A program made the translations under genes and the position numbers. Under the pieces are notes generated by a model, which worked only from the letters and a program-made list of their open reading frames with translations, had not been told where the DNA came from and did not search any database. 18,993 nucleotides of DNA from the NCBI GenBank assembly GCA_020061995.1, contig JAGUXE010000216.1:1-18993 (forward strand), given 5' to 3'. The DNA is from Ignavibacteriales bacterium (GTDB lineage Bacteria > Bacteroidota > Ignavibacteria > Ignavibacteriales > Ignavibacteriaceae). Positions 6,798-15,093 of this stretch are shown here, one piece after another. Numbering within the stretch: position 1 is the first letter of the stretch; each line of letters opens with the position of its first letter.

Positions 6798-7574
6798 ATG
6801 AGAAGTATCAAAAAAAAATCTGTAGTTGTTTTAATTCTACTTACTCTATTCTTAACAGCGAATAATAGCTATTCACAAGAATTTGGATTCGGTTGTTTAG
6901 GATTTGTCGGTGGATTTGCCGGTTTTGAATCATCTGCTTTTAAACCGAATGATTTTAATAATTATATAGCAGATTTTAACGAGACTCGAAAAGATACACT
7001 AAGTCAATCACTTAATTCTTTCGGAGATTCAAAAGGATTCCGCTTCGGCATAAATTTCTTTAGACATAACTATGACGGCTTATTAATAACGGCAAAAGGA
7101 TCTTATTCAAGCCTCAGTCAAAAAAATAATGCAGCCTTCCTCAGCAATAATTTAACATTCTCACATTCTTATGAAATAAGTCTACAAAACTTTTCGATTG
7201 GTGTCGATTTTGGAACATCTATTTCATCTTTACTTGACTGGAAGGTTATTGATGCCGCTCTCATAATAAATCGAACTAAATTAACAAGGACAAGAAACAG
7301 TCCCAATCAAGCATCGCAAATAGATAATTACGCATCGGAAAAATTTGCAATCGGTTATACACTCGGAAGTGGTTTTATTCTAAAACTTGTTTCGGATTAT
7401 ATAAGTCTTGAGGGATCAATAGGCTTTTCATTTTTTGAAGTAGGAAGAATGAAAAATGATTCCGATAACTCTTATCTTACTTATAGAGAATCATCTGACG
7501 TGCCTATGGAAAAATTTATTAAAGCCGGTGGTCTAAGCGGAATTATTCAATTGAATTTAAGTTTTCCATTATAA
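6798..7574 (+). CDS. Exported protein of unknown function, probable outer-membrane beta-barrel
   Basis: A 258-residue protein with a clear signal peptide (MRSIKKKSVVVLILLTLFLT) and a likely cleavage before Gln in SYSQEFGFG. The mature part alternates aromatic/hydrophobic and polar residues in short segments and ends in LSGIIQLNLSFPL, like the closing strand of a small outer-membrane barrel. I do not recognise a family. No good Shine-Dalgarno sequence precedes the ATG, which is common in this phylum. It starts 35 bases after the MFS gene and ends 11 bases before the aminopeptidase gene, so it is probably part of the same transcript. A role in getting peptides across the outer membrane is conceivable, but only its position suggests that. 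Confidence 0.75.
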   Translation: MRSIKKKSVVVLILLTLFLTANNSYSQEFGFGCLGFVGGFAGFESSAFKPNDFNNYIADFNETRKDTLSQSLNSFGDSKGFRFGINFFRHNYDGLLITAKGSYSSLSQKNNAAFLSNNLTFSHSYEISLQNFSIGVDFGTSISSLLDWKVIDAALIINRTKLTRTRNSPNQASQIDNYASEKFAIGYTLGSGFILKLVSDYISLEGSIGFSFFEVGRMKNDSDNSYLTYRESSDVPMEKFIKAGGLSGIIQLNLSFPL

Positions 7575-7585
7575 AGGAGTTTTTT

Positions 7586-8554
7586 ATGAAAATGTCTAAA
7601 TTAGATAAAGCATCTGAAATTGCAATTCTTAATTGCATGGGTGTAAAAAAGGAAGAAAGAATATTGGTTATCTCCGATCCGAATAAACGTGAAATAGGAT
7701 ATTCATTATTCACCAACGCCTTGCGTCTCGGATTCGAGTCATTATATGTTGAAATGAAACCGGGCAGAATTAATGGTGAAGAACCATCACCTCAAATTGC
7801 AGATTTAATGAAAAAATTTGATGTGGTTTTTTGTCCAACAACAAAATCATTAACTCACACTGATGCAAGAAGAGAAGCCTCTGCGCTAGGAGTCAGAATT
7901 GCAACTTTCCCCGGTATTACAAAAGATGTAATGATTAGAGGCTTAAATGCTGATTACAATTATATTTCAAAACTCTCGATTAAATTGAAAAAAATACTTG
8001 AGAAGGGAAAATTTGTTAGAATAACTACCGCACTCGGAACTGATATTTCCTTTTCAATTGCGGGAAGAACTTCTTATGCCTCAAAAGGTCTATTTCATAA
8101 AAAAGGGGAGAGCGGCAACTTACCAACAGGTGAAACATTTTTAGCTCCTGTTGAAGGTACTTCCAATGGTGTTTTTATTGTTGATGGTTCAATGGCCGGA
8201 CTCGGTTTGATGAAAAATGTTAATCTTCGGATTGAAGTAAAAGATGGTTATGCAACAAAAATTACAGGTGGTGCAATTGCTTCAAAGTTGAATAAGATGC
8301 TGGATGAAGTCGGAAAAGATGCCAGAAATATTGCTGAGTTTGGAATAGGAACAAATCCAAGTGCAAAACTAAGCGGTGTTCTTTTGGAAGATGAAAAAGT
8401 TATGGGAACTATTCATATAGCACTTGGTAATAATAAATCGATGGGTGGAAGTGTTAACGTCCCCATCCACTTAGATGGAGTTGTTAAGAAACCGACAGTT
8501 TATCTCGATGGAAAATTATTAATGAAAGATGGTAAACTTCTGGTTGATATTTAA
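7586..8554 (+). CDS. Metal-dependent aminopeptidase (M29/NicX-like fold)
   Basis: A 322-residue soluble protein of the aminopeptidase group related to the thermophilic M29 metalloproteases (AmpS/PepS type) and to NicX. M29 enzymes remove N-terminal amino acids from peptides with a two-metal centre. Candidate metal ligands sit in the expected order: E183 in TGETFLAP, E251 in AEFGIGTNP, E270 in LLEDEKV, H277 in GTIHIALGNN, then H295 and D297 in PIHLDGV. The protein is shorter than AmpS (about 400 residues), as expected for the compact members usually annotated simply as aminopeptidase. The AAGGAG seven bases before the ATG fixes the start. It follows the unknown exported protein by 11 bases and is the last gene before the bidirectional terminator. 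No signal peptide is seen, so it acts in the cytoplasm, probably on peptides brought in by the neighbouring carriers. NicX-type ring-cleaving activity cannot be excluded by sequence alone. Confidence 0.85.
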   Translation: MKMSKLDKASEIAILNCMGVKKEERILVISDPNKREIGYSLFTNALRLGFESLYVEMKPGRINGEEPSPQIADLMKKFDVVFCPTTKSLTHTDARREASALGVRIATFPGITKDVMIRGLNADYNYISKLSIKLKKILEKGKFVRITTALGTDISFSIAGRTSYASKGLFHKKGESGNLPTGETFLAPVEGTSNGVFIVDGSMAGLGLMKNVNLRIEVKDGYATKITGGAIASKLNKMLDEVGKDARNIAEFGIGTNPSAKLSGVLLEDEKVMGTIHIALGNNKSMGGSVNVPIHLDGVVKKPTVYLDGKLLMKDGKLLVDI

Positions 8555-8572
8555 AGACCAATTGGAATTAAT

Positions 8573-8603
8573 AAAAAAAGGCAGCCATTGAGCTGCCTTT
8601 TTT
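8573..8603. terminator. Bidirectional intrinsic terminator between converging genes
   Basis: The stem GGCAGC (8580-8585) / GCTGCC (8592-8597) has a six-base loop, flanked by seven A on the left and six T on the right. It therefore reads as hairpin plus T run on both strands. It lies between the aminopeptidase gene (+) and the lipoprotein gene (-), whose stop codons are 71 bases apart, and can serve both. Confidence 0.88.
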
Positions 8604-8625
8604 GTATAATCAAAATAATTATAAG

Positions 8626-9525
8626 TTAAAAAACAACAGTACCAGAACCTGAAGGAAGAACTAAATTCTTTTCCAAATCATAAGAAACAAATTCTGTAGC
8701 ATTTGCCGGAATAGTTGCTTTTAATATCTCTAAATTGAATGCTCTGTCTAATTTCCAATCGGTAGGTTGAATTGTAATGAACAATGTTTTACCTGAAAGA
8801 TCAACCGGAAAACTAACACCTGTAGGAGCATTGTTTAAAAAATCTTCTCCAGGATAATTTGGAATAGAAAGAGGACCGCAATATGTTGAGTCGTTATCTT
8901 TAATAGAGGCACTTCTAAATCCGCCGGTTTTAAGTAACTTACCATCAATAGTTACCCATGCATTATACTCCCAACCTGCAGGTAGAGAAGGTAATACTAA
9001 AGCCGGGAGAATTGGTGGAGCGTCAACATTTTTTACAAACCAGATTCCGCTTTTCTTTACTGCGTTAACTGTATCGGTAGGTGTGAATAATGTATATTTA
9101 CCCGTAACTGTTGAAAAATCATTATTAAACGCGATATCAGTTTTAACACTTAAATTAACTTTATTTGCAGAAAAAATCCCTGCTAAAAATCTTCTGCCTC
9201 TTGAAATGGAGTCATTCAAAGTACTTGAATCATGCTCAATTGTAACAGCCAAATACTTGGCTCCTTGCATGTGTCCCAATTTTACATCATAAGTTTTGCT
9301 ATAAGAAGCACCGCTATTAGCAACCTTAAAATTATCTAACTTAACTGAATCCTTTCCGAATACCCAAACAGCAAAATGAGTAGAATCTGAAAGTAGAGGT
9401 AAATAGTTTAATGATATAGAAACAGTTCCATCTGATTCAGTTACAACTGTTGTAGTTATATTATCGGTACAACTTGAAATGATAATTAATATCGAAGCGA
9501 GTATAGAGAAAAGTATTCTTTTCAT
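8626..9525 (-). CDS. Lipoprotein resembling the extracytoplasmic domain of RskA-type anti-sigma factors
   Basis: A 299-residue protein whose signal peptide (MKRILFSILASILIIISSC) ends in a lipobox with Cys19, so it is lipid-anchored in the envelope. The frame is open further upstream to a TTG at 9594, but that TTG is itself the -33 element of the gene's promoter, so translation must start at the ATG at 9525. The C-terminal half has the pattern KSGIWFVKN, LPALVLPSLPAGWEYNAWV and PGEDFLNNAPTG, which resembles domains annotated as anti-sigma factor (RskA C-terminal-like). It lacks the cytoplasmic sigma-binding part and transmembrane helix such factors need, and no sigma gene is near. It may therefore use the same fold for another task. 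It is a single-gene unit converging on the aminopeptidase operon and divergent from the TonB receptor gene. Sure of the lipoprotein, moderately of the resemblance. Confidence 0.82.
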   Translation of the reverse strand: MKRILFSILASILIIISSCTDNITTTVVTESDGTVSISLNYLPLLSDSTHFAVWVFGKDSVKLDNFKVANSGASYSKTYDVKLGHMQGAKYLAVTIEHDSSTLNDSISRGRRFLAGIFSANKVNLSVKTDIAFNNDFSTVTGKYTLFTPTDTVNAVKKSGIWFVKNVDAPPILPALVLPSLPAGWEYNAWVTIDGKLLKTGGFRSASIKDNDSTYCGPLSIPNYPGEDFLNNAPTGVSFPVDLSGKTLFITIQPTDWKLDRAFNLEILKATIPANATEFVSYDLEKNLVLPSGSGTVVF

Positions 9526-9563
9526 TATGATGAGGTCCCTTACAATTATGTAAAATAGATACT

Positions 9564-9594
9564 CAAAATTATTTTGATTTGAGTGCAAAGTCAA
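9564..9594 (-). promoter_or_regulatory. Bacteroidota-type promoter of the lipoprotein gene
   Basis: Read on the - strand: TTG (9594-9592), 20 bases, TAATTTTG (9571-9564), a full match to TTG-N20-TAnnTTTG. The expected transcript start near 9557 leaves a leader of about 30 bases before the ATG at 9525, and rules out the longer reading of the lipoprotein gene from 9594. Confidence 0.68.
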
Positions 9595-9688
9595 GTAAAA
9601 CTTTTAATATCAATTACTTAGAAATTGTTTACGGTAATATGAAGTGTGAAAATAGAATTACTATTCGGTTAGATAGATTCTTTTAAAA

Positions 9689-9719
9689 TTGACTCTATCA
9701 GAAATAATACATAGTTTTT
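9689..9719 (+). promoter_or_regulatory. Bacteroidota-type promoter of the TonB receptor cluster
   Basis: TTG at 9689-9691, 20 bases, TAGTTTTT at 9712-9719; one mismatch, in the last base. It would give a leader of about 65 bases before the receptor ATG at 9790. It faces away from the lipoprotein promoter with 94 bases between them, a space where a shared regulator could bind; I see no clear operator there. Confidence 0.5.
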
Positions 9720-9789
9720 AAAACAAGATTAAAAATCTTACTAATAAATAAATTAGAAAACAATCATCCGATAAATTAGGAGCTAAAGT

Positions 9790-12700
9790 ATGAGATCGGT
9801 TTTTACCTTTACCTTTCTAATAGCCATCCTTCTCATTACAACAGTCTATCCGCAATCCGGAAAAATATCCGGTACGATAAAAGATGCAAACACTAATGAA
9901 GCCTTAATAGGAGCCAACATCATTGTGACGGGAACTAATCTTGGTGCCGCTACAGATTTAGAAGGTTACTTCGTAATCCTTAATGTCCCCCCGGGGAACT
10001 ATAGTTTACGTGCTTCAATGATTGGGTATGGTCCTTCAACAATGACAGATGTTCGTGTAAACATTGGACAGACTACTGAAATTGAATTCAGATTATTACC
10101 TCAAACTTTTCAAACTGAGGAAGTAGTAGTTACAGCCAAAACTCCGGTAGTTCAAAAAGACGTTTCTGCGAGTACTGTTAACTTACAATCCAGTCAATTT
10201 GAAAATCTCCCAATTGCAAATGTTTCGACGGTTGTCGGACTTCAAGCGGGCATCCGTTCCGGTTTGGAAATAAGAGGTGGTTCAAGTAATCAAACAGCTT
10301 TTATGGTTAACGGATTGACTTTGCGTGACGGTAGAGATAATTCTCCATTCACCGCAGTTAGTTTTACTTCAGTAGATGAAGTACAAATACAAACAGGTGG
10401 TTTCAATGCAGAATATGGAAATATCCGTTCGGGCGTTGTTAATGTTGTTACTAAAGAAGGGAAGAATGACCGATATAGTTTCAGCTTCTTCAGCCGCATC
10501 AGGCCTGCAGGTAAAAAGTATTATGGTGATGGTCCAACTTCTCCGGATGCATATTGGATTCGTCCATATCTTGATAATGAAGTAGCTTGGACAGGAACTA
10601 AAAATGGTGCATGGGATGAATTTACCCAACGTCAGTATCAGGAATTTCAGGGTTGGAATTCAATTTCTGAAAAATTAATGTCAGATGATGATCCTACAAA
10701 TGACCTTTCTCCTGAAGCTGCTCAACGATTATTTTTATGGGAACACCGAAAAGATGCTAGAATTTTAAAAGCTGATTATGATATAGATGGAAGTTTAGCC
10801 GGACCGGTTCCGTTTCTCAATAAGCTTTGGGGTAATTTACGATTCTTGGCTTCATTCCGAGCTAATAGAAATATGTATATCATTCCTTTAGCAACAGACA
10901 GCTACCAAGATTATACGGGACAATTAAAACTTACGGCAGATATAACTTCTACAATGAAGATTTCAGTAGAGGGATTGATGAGTCAATCAGATGCGACTGC
11001 AAGTAATAACACCGGAACAGGTGGTATAATTGCGAGTGCAGGAACTATTGGCTCTCTATTACAATCATCACGAACCAGTTATGGAGATAGTAGAATATTT
11101 TCTTCTGATTATTGGGCTCCCTCAGTAATTAATAGAAGTATGTACGGTGCAAAGTTTACTAATGTTTTATCAAATACAACATTTTATGAAGCTCAGGTCA
11201 GTGCGTTTTTATCGGAATATAGTACAAACCCTGGAACTCCGAGAAACAACTCGAGGCTTTATCCGATTGTCCCCGGTTATTATTATGCAGATGAAGCTCC
11301 ATTCGGTTTTGAAGATAGCTCCTCATCAGGAATTGGAAGTAATATGAGAATGGGTGTTGGTATGTCGAGCGGAAGAGACAGTAGTAAAACTACAGTTGTA
11401 AACGCCCGTTTTGACATTAACAGCCAGATCGATAAGTTTAATAATATTAAAGCGGGTTTCGAAATCACCTTAACAACAAATGATGTCAATTATGGTATTT
11501 ATGATAAGTATTTACCTTCTGCTAATACTCGCTACTTGTGGAAAACTACTCCACTGAGTGGTGCGATTTATGTGCAGGATAAAATTGAATATGAAGGGAT
11601 GATTGCAAATCTTGGTTTACGATTTGATTATTCAAATGCAAATGAAGAGTGGTTTGTAATTGAGAATCCATACGATTTAGCCTTCTCAGGTGAAAAATCA
11701 TCTTTTATTGATGAAATATTAAAGAAAGAACCTGCTAAAGCTCATCTCATGATAAGTCCACGTATTGGTGTTGCATTCCCGATTACTGAAACAAGTAAAC
11801 TCTATTTTAACTATGGACATTTCAGACAATTACCGAACCCGCGTAATTTATACATGTTAAGAAGAGAGTCATACTCAAATAAAATTTCTGAAATTGCTGA
11901 TCCTAATCTACCGTTACAAAAAACCGTAGCTTACGAATTAGGTTACGAACAAAGTTTAATGGAAGAATACTTGATAAGAATAGCCGGTTATTATAAAGAT
12001 GTTTCTAATCAACCAAGATTAGTAACATTTATAAGTAGAGATAATAAAGTCAGTTATTCAACACCGAGACCTGATTCATACGAAGATATCCGTGGTTTTG
12101 AAATTACTTTGACGAAGAATCGTGGCGATTGGGTCCAAGGATTTTTAAATTATACTTATTCAGTTGAAACCTCAGGGTATTTCAATTTTAGTACTTACTA
12201 TCAAAATTCTGCTGAGCAGAGAAGATTTGAACGACTTACAAGAGAAAATTACCAGCAAAAACCCGTACCTCAACCTTACGCAAGGGCAAATGTTGATTTC
12301 TTTACACCAACAAAAGATTTCGGTCCTGAATTTGCCGGAATTGGTTTGTTAACAGATTGGAGAATCAACGTACTCGGGAACTGGAGTTCAGGTGGTTATT
12401 TCACATGGGCTGGTGGAGGTAGTTCAGCTATCCCGGGAGTTTTAAATAATGTGCAATGGACTGATTACTGGAGTGTTGATTTAAGATTCAGTAAAAGCTT
12501 TAAGTTTGGTCCGGCAAATTTCCAAATCTTCTGTGATATCAGTAATATCTTTAATATAAGATATATGAGCCGATATGGATTCATCGATGGAAATGATAAC
12601 GATAATTATATGAAATCGCTTCATCTTCCGGATGGTATAGTTGACAGCCGCTTTGGCTATGTAAACGTACCGGGGAAAGATAGACCGGGTGATTATAGAG

Positions 12701-12966
12701 AGTCGAACGTAGCATATGTTCCGATAGTAGCTGTAGCGGCTTTAACCGGAGTTGGCACACCTGTTCCTACCGCTATTTATTATGAATCAAACTCCGGAAA
12801 ATATTTCCAGAACGACGGTAACGGATGGAACGAAGTTGATAATGGAAAAATGAGTAAAATACTTGATGAGAAGGCATACATCGATATGCCAAATCAATCA
12901 TTCTTATCATTCGTTAATATAAGAAATGTCTATTGGGGTTTGAGATTTTCACTCGAACTCTTTTAA
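9790..12966 (+). CDS. TonB-dependent outer-membrane receptor with carboxypeptidase-regulatory-like domain
   Basis: A 1058-residue outer-membrane receptor. Order of parts: signal peptide (residues 1-21, cleavage before Gln22 in YPQSG); a CarboxypepD_reg-like beta domain (about 24-108, with GTIKDANTNEALIGANIIV and GYFVILNVPPGNYSLRA); a plug domain (about 113-230, with EEVVVTAKTPV, GLEIRGGSSNQTAFMVNGL and EYGNIRSGVVNVVTKEG); then a barrel of about 800 residues ending in the aromatic residue Phe (WGLRFSLELF). Such receptors import ligands using energy from TonB/ExbBD or act as anchors for surface lipoproteins. It has SusC-like domain order, but the next gene is not SusD, so a glycan-uptake label is not justified. 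TAGGAG seven to eight bases before the ATG fixes the start. It heads a five-gene cluster with its own promoter. The ligand is unknown. Confidence 0.92.
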   Translation: MRSVFTFTFLIAILLITTVYPQSGKISGTIKDANTNEALIGANIIVTGTNLGAATDLEGYFVILNVPPGNYSLRASMIGYGPSTMTDVRVNIGQTTEIEFRLLPQTFQTEEVVVTAKTPVVQKDVSASTVNLQSSQFENLPIANVSTVVGLQAGIRSGLEIRGGSSNQTAFMVNGLTLRDGRDNSPFTAVSFTSVDEVQIQTGGFNAEYGNIRSGVVNVVTKEGKNDRYSFSFFSRIRPAGKKYYGDGPTSPDAYWIRPYLDNEVAWTGTKNGAWDEFTQRQYQEFQGWNSISEKLMSDDDPTNDLSPEAAQRLFLWEHRKDARILKADYDIDGSLAGPVPFLNKLWGNLRFLASFRANRNMYIIPLATDSYQDYTGQLKLTADITSTMKISVEGLMSQSDATASNNTGTGGIIASAGTIGSLLQSSRTSYGDSRIFSSDYWAPSVINRSMYGAKFTNVLSNTTFYEAQVSAFLSEYSTNPGTPRNNSRLYPIVPGYYYADEAPFGFEDSSSSGIGSNMRMGVGMSSGRDSSKTTVVNARFDINSQIDKFNNIKAGFEITLTTNDVNYGIYDKYLPSANTRYLWKTTPLSGAIYVQDKIEYEGMIANLGLRFDYSNANEEWFVIENPYDLAFSGEKSSFIDEILKKEPAKAHLMISPRIGVAFPITETSKLYFNYGHFRQLPNPRNLYMLRRESYSNKISEIADPNLPLQKTVAYELGYEQSLMEEYLIRIAGYYKDVSNQPRLVTFISRDNKVSYSTPRPDSYEDIRGFEITLTKNRGDWVQGFLNYTYSVETSGYFNFSTYYQNSAEQRRFERLTRENYQQKPVPQPYARANVDFFTPTKDFGPEFAGIGLLTDWRINVLGNWSSGGYFTWAGGGSSAIPGVLNNVQWTDYWSVDLRFSKSFKFGPANFQIFCDISNIFNIRYMSRYGFIDGNDNDNYMKSLHLPDGIVDSRFGYVNVPGKDRPGDYRESNVAYVPIVAVAALTGVGTPVPTAIYYESNSGKYFQNDGNGWNEVDNGKMSKILDEKAYIDMPNQSFLSFVNIRNVYWGLRFSLELF

Positions 12967-13016
12967 TTAATATTGTTAAGCAATTGAAGTGAAAACACTA
13001 AACAGGAAAATGTACA

Positions 13017-15071
13017 ATGATTCAAAATAAATCATTCAGAAAATTTTCAACACTTACAGCAGTTGTTCTATTCCTATTGATGGGGCAGTCTAATTTATTT
13101 GCTCAGTTTGATGTAAAATGGATGTCAACAGGTTCACTTCACAACTGGTTCTCTGCAATCGGTAGTGAAATTGAAGAGGGATTCGTGAAACGTCAACAAT
13201 ATGGAATGCAATGGCCTGCAATTTACGATTACCAGAACATCCAGGCTTGGAAAGCAATGTGGATTGGCACAAAAGACTTTACTGATGAACAAGGCAGATT
13301 CTTTCCTGTAAAAGTTGTTCACGTTGGTCCTCGTGTCTCTGGCGGCGGTGAATTCTTTCCGATTAAACATGCAATGAAAAGTAAATTTGAAAAACCGATT
13401 GTTTTTGTTGATGGAAGCCTTTCAGAAGGAAAGTCAGTTGATATTGATGAAATTGATCCGTCACTTCCATGGGATAGAGAAATTGAAACTATCGTAAATT
13501 CTCAACTTGGAATAACGATGACAAGAAGAGTTTTTCAGTTCTCACAGCAGTATCATGATAATTATATTGTAAATGAGTACATCTTTAAGAATACCGGTAA
13601 TGTTAATGGTGATCAAGCAATTGAGCTGCCAACACAAAACTTAAAAGATGTTGTCTTTTTCTTTCAGTGGAGATTGGCTCCTTGTGAACAAACCCGTTAT
13701 GTTATCGGTAACCCTACGGGATGGGGAATGAATACCACTTATGATACAAGAGGTGACGGTAAACTAGTTGACCCTCCAAATGAACAATTCAGAGCTCATT
13801 TTGCATGGCATGGAAAATATCCTGCTTTTACTCAATATGATAATTTGGGAGGACCAATTTGGAATTCAGCTTTATATGTACCGGCTACTGATACTTCAGG
13901 AAGATTAGGGGCTCCTCAATTTGCCGGGATTGTAACAGTTCATGCTGATAAATCAGCTTTAGATAAAACTGATAATCCGGCACAACCATTTACAACCAAA
14001 ACTTTTGATTCAGATGGACCACTTCAATCCGGTAATGATGCATTTAATGCAGGGAAAATGGCGGATGAGTATGCTTTCATAAGTTCCGGAAATGAAAATC
14101 GGCATATGACAAAAATTGGTGAAACTAATCCTGTTCAGCCTACCAAAGATCCGGCAGTCGGTACTAATGGAGGTTTCTCCGCCGGTAACGGTTATGGACC
14201 TTATAACTTAGCTCCAGGTGATAGCATCAGAATTGTTATGGTTGAAGCAGTTTCTGGAATAAGTCGAGAAAAAGCTATCGAAGTCGGCAGAAAATATAAA
14301 GCAGATAAAGATGCATTATCAAAAAATACAGCGTTCTTTACCGGTAAAGATTCATTATTCCAGACCTTTAAAAGAATAGAAAAGGGATTTCAGAATAATT
14401 GGAATTTTGAAAAAGGACCTTTGCCTCCACAAGAATTTTATGTAGATGGCTTAGGTGATAGAATAGCTCTAAAATGGAAACCGTACAATGATGCTGATCC
14501 TGATATAACCGGATATAGAGTCTTTCGTGCCATCGGTAGTTTCAGTGATAGTACTTATAACATGATTGCTGAATTGCCTGCAAGTGCTCGTTCGTATAAT
14601 GACACTGAAGTCCCAAGAGGCGTAAATTGTTATTATTTCTTGCAATCAGTCGGTAAACCAATTGTAGCTGATCCTACATTAAATATCCCTGCAGGTAATT
14701 TGGTCAGCAGCCGTTATTATACACAAACTTTCGATCCGACATTTTTGAAGAAAGAAGCAGCATTAAATTTGGATAACGTCAGAATAGTACCTAATCCACT
14801 TAACTTAGCTTCTGATCCGAATAATCTTAGATTTCCTGAAAGAAGCGATAGAATGTTCTTCTTTAATCTTCCGGGGAATGCTACAATTAAAATATATACC
14901 GAATATGGTGAATTGATTAAAACCATTGAACATACAAACGGGAGTGGCGATGAATTCTGGGATTGTACAACATCATCTAACCAGGTTATTGTGAGCGGTA
15001 TTTATATAGCGGTTGTGAAAGATAATAGCACCGGCGATCAAAAAATTCTTAAATTCGTCGTAATACGTTAA
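13017..15071 (+). CDS. Secreted fibronectin-III protein with divergent C-terminal sorting-like domain
   Basis: A 684-residue exported protein. A signal peptide (cleavage near residue 29, FAQFD) is followed by a long unrecognised N-terminal region (about 30-465) with many aromatic residues, for example WKAMWIGTKDFTDEQGRFFP. A fibronectin type III domain follows (about 470-548, with IALKWKPYNDADPDITGYRV). The last 100 residues resemble a T9SS sorting domain: VRIVPNPLNL, then TIKIYTEYGELIKTI, then VSGIYIAVVKDN and the end KILKFVVIR. It departs from the canonical type A form in lacking YPNPFNP and in an inserted stretch after the first motif. It is therefore probably secreted and anchored at the surface by the type IX system, though this is less sure than for the last gene of the cluster. 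It lies 50 bases after the receptor and 22 before the PorV-like gene. The main domain's activity is unknown. Confidence 0.82.
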   Translation: MIQNKSFRKFSTLTAVVLFLLMGQSNLFAQFDVKWMSTGSLHNWFSAIGSEIEEGFVKRQQYGMQWPAIYDYQNIQAWKAMWIGTKDFTDEQGRFFPVKVVHVGPRVSGGGEFFPIKHAMKSKFEKPIVFVDGSLSEGKSVDIDEIDPSLPWDREIETIVNSQLGITMTRRVFQFSQQYHDNYIVNEYIFKNTGNVNGDQAIELPTQNLKDVVFFFQWRLAPCEQTRYVIGNPTGWGMNTTYDTRGDGKLVDPPNEQFRAHFAWHGKYPAFTQYDNLGGPIWNSALYVPATDTSGRLGAPQFAGIVTVHADKSALDKTDNPAQPFTTKTFDSDGPLQSGNDAFNAGKMADEYAFISSGNENRHMTKIGETNPVQPTKDPAVGTNGGFSAGNGYGPYNLAPGDSIRIVMVEAVSGISREKAIEVGRKYKADKDALSKNTAFFTGKDSLFQTFKRIEKGFQNNWNFEKGPLPPQEFYVDGLGDRIALKWKPYNDADPDITGYRVFRAIGSFSDSTYNMIAELPASARSYNDTEVPRGVNCYYFLQSVGKPIVADPTLNIPAGNLVSSRYYTQTFDPTFLKKEAALNLDNVRIVPNPLNLASDPNNLRFPERSDRMFFFNLPGNATIKIYTEYGELIKTIEHTNGSGDEFWDCTTSSNQVIVSGIYIAVVKDNSTGDQKILKFVVIR

Positions 15072-15093
15072 TACCGAAAGAGAGTAATAAAAC

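Noticed and set aside
9526..9594. 23-residue N-terminal extension of the - strand lipoprotein
   Set aside because: It would start at the TTG that forms the -33 element of the promoter, upstream of the expected transcript start, and it would spoil a well-formed lipoprotein signal peptide at 9525.
9790..15071. SusC/SusD glycan-uptake pair
   Set aside because: The receptor has SusC-like domain order, but the next protein has a fibronectin domain and a sorting-like tail, no lipobox and no SusD features; no glycoside hydrolase is near.
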